DNA from: Tetrapyrgos nigripes
Lineage: Eukaryota > Basidiomycota > Agaricomycetes > Agaricales > Campanellaceae
NCBI GenBank assembly: GCA_013368315.1
Contig: JAACJM010000164.1
Location: forward strand, 124,001-188,000
Length of the DNA stretch: 64,000 nt
Direction: 5' to 3'
Within the stretch, counting starts at the first letter, position 1. Every line of letters starts with the position of its first letter. Below the pieces are notes generated by a model that searched no databases, was not told the DNA's origin, and saw nothing but the letters and a program-made list of their open reading frames with translations. Below are positions 33,387 through 45,832 of this stretch, piece by piece. The position numbers and the translations under genes are program-made.

Positions 33387-35344
33387 ATGTCCAAAGCTAA
33401 AACTCAATCCCCATACCGTGCTGAACATATCGGCTCGCTCATACGTCCGAAACCTCTCTACGATAGGCTCCATGAATTGATAGCCTCTTCGTCAAACGAC
33501 AAGTCTGAATCTGAAGTAGTCTCATTGTCTCAATTGAAAGAAGATGCAATCAAGCATGTCGCGGAACTTCAGAAGGCGGTGGGGATACAGACAATTACTG
33601 ATGGGGAGATGCGTAGGTGGGTGATGGTGTCACTTGTACCAACGATACCAAAATGTTCATCAGTTGCACAATTGTATAACCGTACATCATCACAGGCTAG
33701 TATTCTTTCAAGGCGTATTCGACGTCTTGAAGGGATGAAGCCTTGGAAATGTCAGTACTTCTTCCCAATCCCACCTCTTCGTTCTTATTAAACTATTCGA
33801 CTCTATCAGGCCCAGCGGAGAAATTCATGTCATACATGCCGAACGTCAAGCGAATCGTCATCGAGGCCGAATTGGAGACTTCTCCTTCGTTTTATTGTGA
33901 TGTGAGTACAATTGTTGTACTCAGATCTCTCATTACTGAGAACCTGATTTGCGAATTACAGGGTAAAATCAAAAGAACGAAACCATTCTACGTGGATGAT
34001 TTCAAGTACCTCAGGGGTCTAGTCTCAGCAGAGGTTTGTTTTCTATTTAATCTCAGCCGTTGTACTCAGGAAGTTAATTTACTATCTAAATGCCAGGACG
34101 TCAGGCGCATTAAGATCAACCTCCCATCCCCAACATGGATTTTCCTTCAACATGATAAATTTTCTTATGATCCTGAGCTGTATGAAAATGATCGTGAGTG
34201 CTCCTCATCTCATTTGCAAACGGGTCTCAGTTCGATCCTACTTCCTCCGTACTACTCGTAGTTGCATACATTACCGACCTCGCCACCGCTTATCGCGAAG
34301 AAATCAAAGAGCTTTATGACCTTGGATGTCGTGAATTGCTCTCTTCTTCCCCTTCACCTATATGTACGTTAATATATATCTCACACTTACCCAGGAAACA
34401 TAGAAATCGACGACCCCCAAATCGCCTTCTTCTCTTACGAGCCTATGATCGAGCAGATGCGTTCGCAGGGCAAAGATCCGGAATATCTCCTGGATACAGC
34501 TATCAAAGCAATCAATCTATGCACGCAAGGCCGTCCGGAAGATTTGTGCATTGGGATCCATTTTTGTAGAGGAAATCATAAGGTAGGTCCTCCCCACCAT
34601 ATTGGAATTCTAGACGGAATGGTTTCGTATGTTTGGGAACGATGTAGGGCTTTTCTCTGATTCCGACATCCGCAGGGAAGGAGTTTGTTCAACTCCAGCT
34701 ACGAGCGAATTGCGAAGGAGCGCGTGTTTGAGAGGCTTGACGTTGATGTCTTCTATGTGAGTTAGATATACTTCTCTTTCTCCTTGTGAATAGCCCTGAA
34801 TTTGGTGTAAGTTGGAATTCGACAACAGCAACAATAGTGGGGATTTTAGCCCACTGCGTAACTTCCCCACTGATAAAGCAATCGTCCTTGGCTTAGTAAC
34901 GAGTAAGAACGGCCAGGTGAGTACTCATGACAATTATCCTCCAGTATCGACTACGTACTGACTTTATCACTGAAGCTGGAATCTCCAGAAGAAATAAAAT
35001 CTCGCGTCTTTGAAGCCGCCACTGTAATGTCCGAAGGTCATCCGACTCGTTCAAAGGAGGAGGCGTTAAACCAGTAGGTTTCTCAGATTTTCTTAGCAGT
35101 AATTGCTTATAATTAATTAATTATATTTGACGCAACTACAGACTGTGCATCAGCCCTCAATGCGGCTTCGCTTCGACTTGGGAGGGAAATCCTGTGACTG
35201 AAGAGGTAAGCACCAGTGGCTGGTGGAGATCTTTCGCTTGATCATGAACTTACTAACTCAATCGCCCGTATGCATTGGCAGGACGAAAGAAAGAAGCTTT
35301 CTCTTTTGATTCAAACTGCAAAGGAGATTTGGGAAACCTCTTGA
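33387..35344 (+). CDS. MetE-like (cobalamin-independent methionine synthase C-terminal family) protein
   Basis: Read over about nine or ten exons: SPYRAEHIGSLIRPKPLYDR, LQKAVGIQTITDGEMRR, GKIKRTKPFYVDDFKYLRGL, DLATAYREEIKELYDLGCR, NIEIDDPQIAFFSYEPM, DLCIGIHFCRGNHK, SLFNSSYERIAKERVFERL, FYLEFD, ISPQCGFASTWEGNP, ending KEIWETS and TGA 35342. This is the YxjG/YxjH-like MetE-related family, one barrel half the size of true MetE. Likely zinc ligands are visible: His/Cys in IHFC, Glu in FYLEF, Cys in PQCGF. It probably transfers a methyl group, substrate unknown; cytosolic. Near 33735 the conserved FFxGVFDxLEGM is split between two frames by one missing base. ATG 33387 fits the family N-terminus. 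Confidence 0.85.
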
Positions 35345-35791
35345 AACTCAAAGTTGATATATTCTGAAGCATTAAAAATCAATAAGCCAATTACAATTCA
35401 TTATTTCTTGTAGCTGACCGGATCCGAGGACCTCTGAAAAGTCCTTGCCCTAGGATACGTTCCGTCGGATTTTATCAGTACTACTCAGTAGTTACTTAGA
35501 AAATTCAACTTTCAGTCGGATCTCGTCTGCGTGTTGCCTTGGATTGGGAAGAAATTGGGATACCAAGAAGGAACTCTACACTTACCACCGCATTGTCAAC
35601 GATTGATACAATCCCAAAAAGAGAGTCAACACAAGGAACCCAAGGAAAACTAGACATCATACGCGTACATCGTTTGAATAGATGGGGAAGCGGAGTGAAG
35701 GAGAGTTCAAGTACGATCATCCCAACGTTTGGCGTCATAAAGAAAGCGTTCGTAGTATGGAATGAATCGAGAACGCAAGATTAACAATAAT
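35345..35791. other. Intergenic between convergent genes
   Basis: No gene supported. A short frame at 35539-35784 (+) lacks family features. It holds the 3' flanks of the MetE-like and aquaporin genes. Confidence 0.45.
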
Positions 35792-37322
35792 TCAGACAAT
35801 GATATCTCCGAAGAAGTCTGACGATGTAGTACTGTTGTACGAGTCGGGTAAGTGAGCCACGAGACTTTGAGAATCAAGAATGAATGATGAATGACTTACG
35901 ACCTGACCAAAGCACTGTCCTGCCCAGTATACAGTATGGCATCGTAGAATATAGTACCAGCCATAGCACCGAGTATTGGAGCGATGATTGGGCACCAGAT
36001 CCAGTATTGGCTATTGATTTATAGAGGTCAGGATGAATGACGTAGTCAAGGAATAAGAAAGAAATGTAGTGTCGCTCACTTTCTGAAATGCCAAATCTCA
36101 CTGTCGTAACCGACCATAGCCATGAGTATGCGGGGGCCCAAGTCTCGGGCTGGGTTGATTGCGAAGCCTACGATCAAAGAATGAGACGCTTGTGGCTGAC
36201 TGAAAGCTTCGAGTTCTTACCAGTGTTCATCCCAAGCGCAGCACCGATGCCCAAAGTCAGGATGAAGACAACAAGAGGAAGCAAACCGTACGGAGGAGGG
36301 CAGTTCCGTTTATCAGTCGCAGCAAGAATAACGATGAGCAACAAGGCAGTGGTGAGGAATTCAGAGAAGAAGGCGCAGCCATTGGTTTCGTAGCCAGCCT
36401 GAAAATGACGGGTAAGTGTTTGGCTTCACTGATGATCTATATTGAGGAACTGGTGGACTCGAACTCACGGCAAATGTGGAAAAAATCCCGGCTGTAGATA
36501 ACGTACGAATTCCTCGTCCGCCTTCTATGATATCGATAGCATGAATATAGTTAGCGTAGATCAGTCCAGCACCGACAATACCGCCAAGCACTTGGGCAAT
36601 TATATATGCTGTCCATGAATAGTCGGTAAGTATTCTCTTTTCTCAGGACGAGAGCCAGTCTTGAAATCGTACCAGGAACTTTACGCCAGGGAAATCCACG
36701 GAAAATGGCAAGTGACAGAGTAACCTGGATAGATCATAAGCTGGTTAGATACCATCCGTGCCAATAGTCAAAGAAACTGGACTTACCGCTGGGTTAATGT
36801 GTCCACCAGAGATACCTGCACTGACCCATACACCAAGCGATAGGCCTATAGCATTCGTTGAAGTGAGTTCCATACCGATAAAATCTAAAAGTCGATACAA
36901 GAAAAACCCACCTACAGCCCAGCCGAAAGCAAAAGTGGTGTAATCCTATTGCAAGGATGACGGTGAGGACGTTTCCGGTATCAAATAAGGTGGAAAACAT
37001 ACGCCTTTCGGTGACGAGGCTACACCAGTATTGGCCGATAGGTTCACTTGACAACCAACGCCAGCGCCGAAGATGACTAGAATCATGACGCCGGCAAATT
37101 CTGCAGCTGGTTCTCTCAGCCCTTGTCTGAGTATCTGATGAGTATTTGTATACGAAGAGTTAATCGAACTGCCTACCTAATTCTCCAGATTCGACTTTCT
37201 GGTACAGGAGTTTGAGCTCGTGCATACTTTGCATTCCCGGGCAAGCTTTGCTCTGACTTGCCATTGACTGGGAGCACTGGCAGCCTTGCTGGATGAGAGA
37301 AGTCTTGATCTGAAGTCTCCAT
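35792..37322 (-). CDS. Aquaglyceroporin (MIP family channel)
   Basis: A plasma-membrane water/glycerol channel, read over about eight exons. It starts [20 protein letters not shown] (ATG 37322; an in-frame Met at 37439 is possible). Then [21 protein letters not shown] (helix 1), [20 protein letters not shown], first pore motif [14 protein letters not shown] (about 36800), [53 protein letters not shown], second pore motif [10 protein letters not shown] (about 36150), a last helix [20 protein letters not shown], ending FFGDIIV. The Asp after the second NPA (NPARD) is the usual mark of glycerol-conducting members. Both NPA boxes are intact and no break was found. It is convergent with the MetE-like gene and divergent from the BTB gene across about 500 bp. 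Confidence 0.9.
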
Positions 37323-37823
37323 GAGACTGAGATGGGAAGAGGAACTTGAGTGGAGTGGAAGAGAAGAATGCAAGACGGAGAAAGGCTTTAAGGGAAAAGA
37401 TGGAGTTTCGAGCCTGACGATAGATGATGTCTTTGACACTCTGCTTAAATAGCCACAGAGCCTCGAAAGAGCCTTGAAACTGCCTCACGGCCGTCAGCGT
37501 TTGCTCGTATGAATGAATCGACATTGTTGTTTTAGAGCAGCTGTAGTAGTTGACTGTAGCGTCGAGTGCGTGTGCCACCGGTCAAAGAATGACATCGGTC
37601 TAATATTTTAAGTTAGGACCTGAAGCCTGATGTCGTCTTTGAGTAATTAATGACATTTCAAGCTGAAGTAGCCTTGCAATAGTCGGATTTACCAAAAAAA
37701 ATTCCAACTAGTTAAGGGCAGGCTTCGGCAAACGCCAATATGACGTGTTTACCATTCCAGATCTTTCGGCGTTAACTTTGCGCGATCACTTTTAAAGTTT
37801 TCCCTCTTCAAGTATTGAGAGCC

Positions 37824-38968
37824 ATGAATGTCGTCTGCGAAGGTAAGATATATCTTGCAGTCTAGATATTAGCTCGGTATACTCAACATGCTCTACTGCC
37901 TTCTCTTCCTCGCTTCTCAAACCGACTCGGCTTAAAACTTGCCAATATACAGCAAACGAACGCTGTCAGTTGCCTGTCGACATCGTCTTCGAGTCTTCTG
38001 ATGGCCGAAAACTAGGATGCCATACTACTCTTCTAACCACACATACGGATGCATTTCCTTTGCAGGGACTAATCCCTCCGCAGCCTGGAGAACTCGTCAA
38101 AATGGACGAGTCTGGCGAAGTTCTCCTCCTACTATTCAAATTCTTGCACAATCAACCTGATCCAGACGTAAAAGAAGTAAGGACTGGGGTGTTATCCGAG
38201 CTTTTACGTGCGGCGGATAAGTGGGGAGTTTATCGAGCTCCGGTACCGATTTTTGAAGCTGTCAAGTGCGTGTCTCTTTCTACAATGGGGTTACTGGAAG
38301 CTCGCTAAACGCTGTGGTTTGACCCAGGTTACGGGCGACGGTCAATCCAGTAATCGCTCTCAAATGGTCTTCTGAGCATGGTCGGCCAACAGAAGACATC
38401 GACGAAATAGCCAAGAAATTGCTAGATATAAACGATAGAGCTACGCCGGAAGAGTTGAAGACTCACCCTGACTTATTGGTAGCTTGGGTGCGTCACATTA
38501 CTTAATTATCTCATGTTCTCCGCTTTACATGGTCTCTTTCCAGTATCTCTATTCCCGGGCGTGGGACGACCGTTCATTCGAACTTGCTCAACATCTGCGT
38601 GATACCCTTGAAGATATTCCATTCGCCGAGTTAGTTGACTATGAATACTACGACATCACGAACGAGGAACCTGAAGATCCGCCGCCATGCAAATGGCAGT
38701 ACAGAAAACATTTGATTGATGCTGTGAGAGATCTGCCTAGGAGACCTTCAACGGATGATTTGGAGAAGATAGACCAGACTTTAAGCAGATCACCAAGATT
38801 CATTGTACCGAGGAGTGTAAAAAATGGCTGGAGAACAGAAAAGATAGCTACGAGCAATATGGTGCTCCCATGTCCTTACAAGCACATTCGTTGGCAGGCT
38901 GGCTTGAGAGCGCAAATCAGTGGTACCAGGGACATCCAGAACCATGCTGGACAGATTACGTACGGTAG
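37824..38968 (+). CDS. BTB/POZ-like domain protein
   Basis: Four exons. A tiny first exon (MNVVCE) is spliced to ANERCQLPVDIVFESSDGR, KLGCHTTLLTTHTDAFPL (BTB core: 'DIVFxSSDG…LxxHxxxL'), then a helical region (LRAADKWGVYRAPVPIFEAV), VIALKWSSEHGRPTEDIDEI and YLYSRAWDDRSFELAQHLRD. Fungal members of this expanded BTB family commonly continue with a Cys-pair region. Here that match (CTEECKKWLENRKDSYEQYG…, ending TAG 38966) is in another frame from about 38780, so one base is missing or extra. Without the shift the frame runs to 39005 with a less convincing tail. The likely role is protein-protein interaction; target unknown. Confidence 0.7.
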
Positions 38969-39231
38969 TAGCATTAAACTACGGTGTATACACATTTTTC
39001 GCTGAACCATCTGATATGTAAGGTCCGTCTCACAGTCAAGCAGGAGAAGGGTAAGAACTATTATTCTGAGCATATCATGTACAAGAGAGAAAACATCAGG
39101 TATATAGGCGTACACAAAAAAAAAAGATATAAGTACAGGTGATACAAGTACAGATAGATCAAAAAAAGTCTTTCATAGAATCATACTTCCATCCATGAAA
39201 ATCGTTGCAAACTTCATGCATTGACCGACCC

Positions 39232-42200
39232 TTAAGCCATCAAATCAAACGCCTTACTCTTCCAACCCTCTCCCTCATCCACCAACTTCTCCTTCTCGGC
39301 CATACGGTTAGCCCATCCTTCAGGTCGACCAGCGTTGGCCAGAATCGAGTTGCGTTTGTTGGAGACGACTTTGAATTGGGAATGGCTGGTATGAGAAGGA
39401 GCGGTGGATCCAGAGGCAGTGACACCGACACCGCTGGAAGAGCCGCTGACGGAGACGTCATCGCGTTTGCGTTTGAATGCCTAGATGAGAAGATAAGAAG
39501 AAAGTGGGATGAGCAATGAGCAATGAGCAAAGTATAGCGATGGAGGGTAGGGTAGGGGGGTACACTGTGGGCTGAGTTACATGCGCATAAAAACACGCAT
39601 ATACACACCCGCCCATGCCCTCCCAACCAAAACCAAGACAACCAACTCACCTCCTGCAACGCCTTGAACCTGCCAATCTCCTCCTGAGCATCACCCTCTT
39701 TGAGGTTAGCCTTGGCCTCATTCATCCTTTCACGGACCGCAACGATTTCTTCACCGACCCATTCGAGTGCGGAACGGAGACCGTCTCCGACCTGGATGAG
39801 ATAAAGATAACGTGGACGCAAATGGTCAATATTGGACTTTGGCGGTGGAGAGGAATGAAAATGAAAAAAGGCACATACAGCTTTCTGGAGTTGCCTCTTG
39901 ATGAGAGAGGTAGCTAGGGGTCGGAGAGTCTTGTAAAGCAAGTCATGCTTTGAATCACGGATGCTAAACTTGAGGCTGTCGACTTTGACGGTGACGGACT
40001 TGATGTTGAAGAGCGTTGAGGGGTCGTCGGTGTTTGTCAAGTGAACGACGGCCTGAGTAGACGAAAGGTTGGTAAGAAACATATACATATGCATTGTAAT
40101 AAAAAAAAAAACACGTACCGTCATACCCTCTCCACCGACGACAACATCTGCAATACCAGAATCTCTCAACTTAGGAATACCGGTCTTCCTCCTAAAGTAG
40201 AAAGCAACGTCACGCATATCCGCCTGGATTTGACCGAGGGTGAGGATGAACTCGTGCTTGTTAACAGCTATATATATACGCATATAGTCAGTCATTGAGC
40301 CCTAATAGGAAGAAGAACACAACACGCATACCATTAGCTTTGAGGTTCTTATAGGGTGAGAAACGCATATGGTTGTGCGTCTCGAGGTCGACGATGTTGG
40401 GGAAGAGGTTACGACCGGAGAGGGTGAGGTTCTCAACAACGAGGTCGAGGGCGTCGTCGGTGTACTCGATACGAGGAATGGGGATGTAGCCGACCTGGGT
40501 GAAGAAAGACATGTTACTGAGACCATAGAGACGGAGTATAGTCATAAACATACTCGGTCAACCAACATAGGAACGATGACATCCCTGACGTCATTCCACA
40601 GCTCGGGCTTGAAGACAAGTTGACCTTGGCCATCTTCAGAGAACAAAAGGTCCTTGGTAAAGCGTTGGATGTCAGTGCCGAGTCTGGAGGTAAGGGAACG
40701 GTTAGAACTATAATATGCACACACAAATGCAGATAAACTCACCTCTTATTCAAAGGATCCTCAGGAATGCCATTCATCCACGCTCCTACACCATCAAACA
40801 CCCTATCAAAGTGCTCTCGGTATTTACCACGAACAGCCTCGGTCTGGATCTCCTTCTGCTTGCCGTTGCTGTAGGGGTCCGCACCGTTGCTGTCTTTGCC
40901 AGAACCGTAAAAATTGCGACCTTCCTCGCGAAGCTCCCGCCCGCGAGTGTTGGAGGCGGGTTCCATAATATAGCCTGGTTGGAGGAGAATCTAAAGACAC
41001 GGGTTAAAAGGAGTCCACCAGTACAAAACGGATATACTCACTGCTTCGACGTAGTCGCTCACCCTAGTCCACCATTCTCTGAATTCCTCGTCACGTTGAG
41101 CATCGTCGATGAGAGCGTTGACGGGATCCCAGATATGATCTTGCAAGGATTTGCCATTGGCCAAACGCTCAAGAAGAGCTCGAAGCTGGGACAGAGTAGA
41201 TTGGAGGTTCGGATCCTGAAAGAACTGTGAGTACAAATTGGAGCATAGAGTATAGGGACAACTCACATTACTAACGGCTCCGGCTCCCTTCTGGCCCTGG
41301 TCCTCGACAATGTGCCTTCCGTGACCAGCATACTCACGGATATATTGAAGCAACCAGCGAAGAGAGTCTTGGTAGTCTGGGTTCTTCTGGCATTCAAGGA
41401 CGACCTGTACACGAGACAGCGGTGAGTATATGCGCATCTAAACAACATATAGCAGAAACCCACCTTCTTGGCACGGAAGATCCACTGGTCTCGCCTTTCC
41501 TGAGGGAAGTACTCCTCGGTGAGGAAATCCTTGCCCCTCTGAGCGTGATCCTTGACTTTCTGCTGATGTTGATCAGGGACGGCCGAAGAGAAACCTTCCT
41601 ATTATCGCAAAATTGAAAGTCAGAAATAAGAACGCTGACAACAAGGGAAGAAATGTACTCGCCTTCACTCGCTCAAAAAGACCCTTCTTCTTCGTTGGAG
41701 TATCTTGGCTAGGAGAAGTTGCAACGGGCGAAGCGCCAGAAACGGGTGCAGCAGTCCCTGGAACGGTAGAACCGTCGGCGGCTTGTCCTTGGACGTTCCT
41801 AGTCGTTTCGTCAGCGAGATCCCTCGCCGTTTCGTCAGCTCTCCCTGCCGCAGCTCCAGCAGCATCTCCAGCTAGGTCGACTTTCTCTTCAGCCTTCCTC
41901 TTCTCGGCCTGTTGCTGTTCCTTGGAAACGAACGCTTCGCCGTGGTGAGCTTCGTCCACGCCCTTGAGCTGTTCCTCGTCGGGACCGATTTGGCGAGCGG
42001 CCTTGGATAAACCTTGGGACAGGAGATCACGCCCCACAACGGAAAGGTCTGAGATAAGCTTGCGGGCTTCAGAGTTGGTGAGCAGTAGACGAACGAGAGT
42101 TCGGATATGATTTGCGGCTGTGACAGAAGACTAGATTAGAAAGACGTCAACGAGAAAAGACCGCATAGACACACCTTGATTAGCGTCTTGCTTCGCCTTA

Positions 42201-42751
42201 ACCTTGTCAACCTTGGCTTTGGCTTCTTCGTTTCCTTCCTTCGCTTGCTCCTCTGTCTCGTCCTTCAAACCGTACTCGCTCCTGTCTCGGGTACCCCAAA
42301 TAAAGTCTTGGATAAGTTCGTCACCGTTCTTGCGTTTGATGTAGAGACGAAGCGTGTCGAGGATGTCACGGAAGTCGGAGATGAGTTTGCGGCCGGAAGG
42401 AGAGAGGGAATTTTCGCCTGTGTACAGTAGTTAGCATACGGGAGCTTTGAAGGAAAGAGACTGAGACACACGCACCTTCCTTTGCGTGACTCTCAATGGG
42501 CGAGTTCTTGATAGCATAGTCAAGCCATAGGTCAATTTGGTGATTGGAGGGTAGCTTAGAGTCGCGAATCGCATGTAGAGCGGTGTAGAGTTTGAGCTAG
42601 AAAACGGGTTAGAGGACTAGAAAGACGACCTGAGACAGAGACACACCTTGCGCTCAACATCGGCATCCTTTGCCTTGGAGTCGACTGGGTCGACAACACT
42701 GCCTTTCTGGGGGTGTATAGACACGTCTTTAGTTGCTGGTGGCAGAGACAT
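39232..42751 (-). CDS. HAM1-like protein (lipid-binding/BPI-like, fungal)
   Basis: About 12 exons read without a break from ATG 42751 (MSLPPATKDVSIHPQKG) to TAA 39232 (GWKSKAFDLMA), about 900 residues. Order: helical N-terminal region (LKLYTALHAIRDSKLPSNHQ, GRKLISDFRDILDTLRLYI); a low-complexity Ala/Glu linker (DLAGDAAGAAAGRADETARD, 41850); a long helical part (WIFRAKK, SLRWLLQYIREYAGHGRHI, WWTRVSDYVEAI); then a C-terminal beta-rich region (VGYIPIPRIEYTDDALDLVV, NLTLSGRNLFPNIVDL, ADMRDVAFYFRRKTGIPKL, DPSTLFNIKSVTVKVDSLKF) resembling the BPI-like HAM1 C-terminal domain. The family is linked to hyphal fusion in other fungi; role here is inferred. One intron (donor at about 41662) appears to use GC instead of GT. 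A TATA-like CTATATATA lies about 40 bp upstream (42787-42796). Confidence 0.82.
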
Positions 42752-44240
42752 GGTAAGTTAGGGAAGCGTGGATCGATGGAGACCAGCTATATATACCTAA
42801 ACTTACTGATGACGATGTAGTGCGTCATTTTCATCCGTCACCTTCACGTACATCGATTGCCTCATAGTCTCTATAGAAGATCTTTACAGAAAGCTTTAAG
42901 GGTCCAGAAGAGACAGGAGACATGGTGTCGCTGGATACTGCGAGGAAGGTGGTGGTACGAGGTCAACCTATATTCGGGATTAACCGAGCCCGAAATCCTT
43001 TCCATATGCGGTGGGTGCTTGTTGACCAGTCCTCTACTCTCATCAACTCAAGCAACGCTGACGGTATAATATGATCCAAATCAAAGACCAGACTGCGAAA
43101 CAAAGGAGCTTGCTATGCTCCACATCATCCGTTCTCTCTGGAAGTCCGAAGTCATCATTGATCAAGCCCACAAGATCGTCTTAGCAACGGACAAAACCTT
43201 CTTTACACGGATCTATGGCTCTTGTTCAAGCTTTCCTCTAGTCTTTGATGCTTTTGGCGGCCTTCAACGTCAGTCCTAGCTCGTCCTGTCTCTGTCTATG
43301 TCGTCACAGCGTCTTCTGAGCATCATATCTATCTCTGAAAAGGCGCAGTATCTACTTCCAGCTCCTTTCCTTCATCGTTCCTAGCAATACCATATCAAGG
43401 CTAAAAGATATCGATAGACGCCCGCCCTCAGGCTCACGGCCGATCCTTTTCCTGCTTCTCGAGGAAGCTAACGCATCAACGAGAGTCACTACGAACCCCG
43501 TCTTAATGACGTTCAGATTATCCATGAGAATAATAGCTTCAAGTTGAAGGGATGCTTTTCTGAACTTCTCTTGTGACTCAAGATTACCATGCTACTCGCC
43601 GTTTCAAACGCAGAAGATCCTCCTCCTTTTTTCAAAATGCATGTACAGCCGCTTTCTTGTACCGGTCAGTTAACAATGACCAGAAATTAAAACCAATCAG
43701 ACCGAGCTAGCGAGCTCACTCGTAAATTACTGACCATCTTGCAATTGATGCAAGGTTCCGATGACTGCCTTATATTTATCTGTTACCTGATTGATTGAAG
43801 CCGTATCTACGACCACCGCATCGCATACAGAGTATTAATATCTGTCAAACCCCCCACTCGTACGTCCGTCAAACCCATTGAAGAACGGCTGACGATCACA
43901 ACAACAGATGGATATACATCTGCCCGAACATACATCAATCATTCTAAAATCATTCATACCCTTTTTGGACTCCGAGTCAATTCGGACGTTTGGAACTTTT
44001 GAACTGAATGATATGTATGACACTAATAGGAATGATCAACTAATAATACTGCGATGCAGAGCCCTTTGTAGTTGACGATTGCTATGCTATGCGCAGCCGT
44101 ATATCAGCCAGCTGACTTGGCGTCTCGTCCATCTTTTACCCCCTAGGCTTCCCTCTGTCTTGATAGTGTTTTCTCTGGCCTAGAGACTTCCTCTCTTTCT
44201 TATCCTTTTTTCGAATAGGCTGATTTTTTGTGGTACTACG
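42752..44240. other. Intergenic, no gene seen
   Basis: About 1.5 kb, with the TATA-like element and promoter of the HAM1-like gene at its left edge. The frame at 42857-43069 and others have no recognisable features or splice structure. Confidence 0.45.
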
Positions 44241-45588
44241 ATGGCGATATCCTTGCGGATGCTGTTCGTACTCTTCATTTTATTTCGTTCACAACCCCGG
44301 CGTCCTCATCATTTTTTGGACAGGTTTTTCATCCTAATTTCCACACTAAAAAATGCCAACGCCCTTACAATATTTCCTCTACCAAATACAGTGGCGCAGT
44401 ACTCTCCCGTCGTCGTATCTTGGGCCCGAAATCAGAGCGATCCACCCAATGGTATTTAAAAAAACAGAATATGCATAGAGTGGATGACTATGATAATTTT
44501 ACGGAGGATACTTCGGAGCCGCTTACGATCACGGATGCGGATAGTTCTAGTGGTGATGTGACCATTTTTTTCACGGTTTCTCCGGGGTGAGTATTACTGC
44601 TCTCTTCATGTGGACGACCAATCCGAGTCTGACTGACGTTTGGATAAATTCTTCAAGGGCATTCCGGTTGCTGGCGATCAACGAAGATCATCCACTTCAA
44701 AAGTGAGTGCCTTATTACTATTCAGAGGGTTTCTGTCTGCTAAAGCACCAATAAGACCGTTCTTGATGACTGGTCCGACTATAACAGCAGTTTCAAAGGA
44801 TTTTGAATCACCGAGGTCGACTGCTAGCAGAGTTTTCCCGCAGTGAGTTGGATATCTTGTTCCTATGTTTGACGAGCATCTGATGGCATAATTAGGAATA
44901 CCATTGATAATATTTCTCCTGCGTAAGTCGGTCCTTCTGCACATGCTTGGGTGTAGAGAACCAATATCTGAAATTCCGACGCAGTGATACGCAGACATCT
45001 AGCTCTCTAGACACTTACTCCACTTCCAGGTGCGTTTCAACAATAGCGATAGAAAAGCGCCGTACTAATCTTTAAACCTTGTGTCTTAGCTCAATAGACA
45101 CTACTACTACGGCAACATCATCTCCAACACCATCTCCAATGCCATCCTCCGGGCAACCAGCAAACGCTCAACCTAGCGACCAACAACCTTCAAATTCTCA
45201 ACAATCTTCAAGTTCTAAAGTACCCATCATCGTAGGCGGCGTCCTAGGCGGGATCGTATTTATCCTACTTCTTCTAATCTTCGGCTGGGTTATGAGGCGA
45301 AGGAGAAGAAGACGTACCGCCTCTTTGCACTCTGTGATATTCCATAGGGATATGATGGTGCGGCAGAGGGATTATGACAATTTGGGTATGGGTATGGGCT
45401 CGGCGGAGGGTCCCGTTGGCGGTACTCAAAAGTTGGAGGATTCGAGAGTATTCAGGTTTGAGGGAGTTTCGACTGGGATTGGACGTGATGGTGGAAAGCC
45501 TTCGGTGAGAACGTCGCCGATATCGAATTATTCCGAGTCTGTTGCCAGAGAGGATGAAGGGAAGGGTGTGCATGGATTTAGGCAGTAG
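44241..45588 (+). CDS. Single-pass membrane protein with Ser/Thr-rich stalk
   Basis: Starts with a basic hydrophobic leader (MAISLRMLFVLFILFRSQPR). An ectodomain follows with a beta-sandwich-like opening (LTIFPLPNTVAQYSPVVVSW), then WYLKKQNMHRVDDYDNF and SGDVTIFFTVSPG. After several short exons comes a Ser/Thr/Pro/Gln stalk (SPTPSPMPSSGQ…), one transmembrane helix (VPIIVGGVLGGIVFILLLLI), an Arg-rich stop-transfer (RRRRRRRT) and a cytosolic tail. This layout is common for uncharacterised agaricomycete surface proteins. The leader exon and WYLKK exon are in different frames around 44450 (one base), and the exons between 44640 and 45035 are uncertain. TGA ends it at 45588, convergent with the pectin methylesterase. 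Confidence 0.6.
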
Positions 45589-45832
45589 CTCATCAACGAT
45601 GCAGGTGCATGTGTGTGTTACTCAGCCGTGCTAGTATTGCAGCTGTAATTCAAGGCTGACTCGGAGAATGTGTACTGTATACTTAGAGTAGGAATGTATT
45701 ATCTTGTTCTCGTCGGGAACTGAGACCAGTGGAAGATTTTTTAGAATGGGTATCAAATTTGAAGATGCTAATAACATGGACAGTGATCATTCCACTCGTT
45801 TGGTTATCCCTCATCACTATAGACCAATCCAT

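Noticed and set aside
33371..33480. ATG at 33371 as the MetE-like start
   Set aside because: It lies in another frame and ends after 36 codons; ATG 33387 leads straight into the conserved YRAEHIGSL motif.
36758..36943. Plus-strand ORFs across the aquaporin, HAM1-like and ABC genes
   Set aside because: They are antisense shadows of well-supported minus-strand exons.
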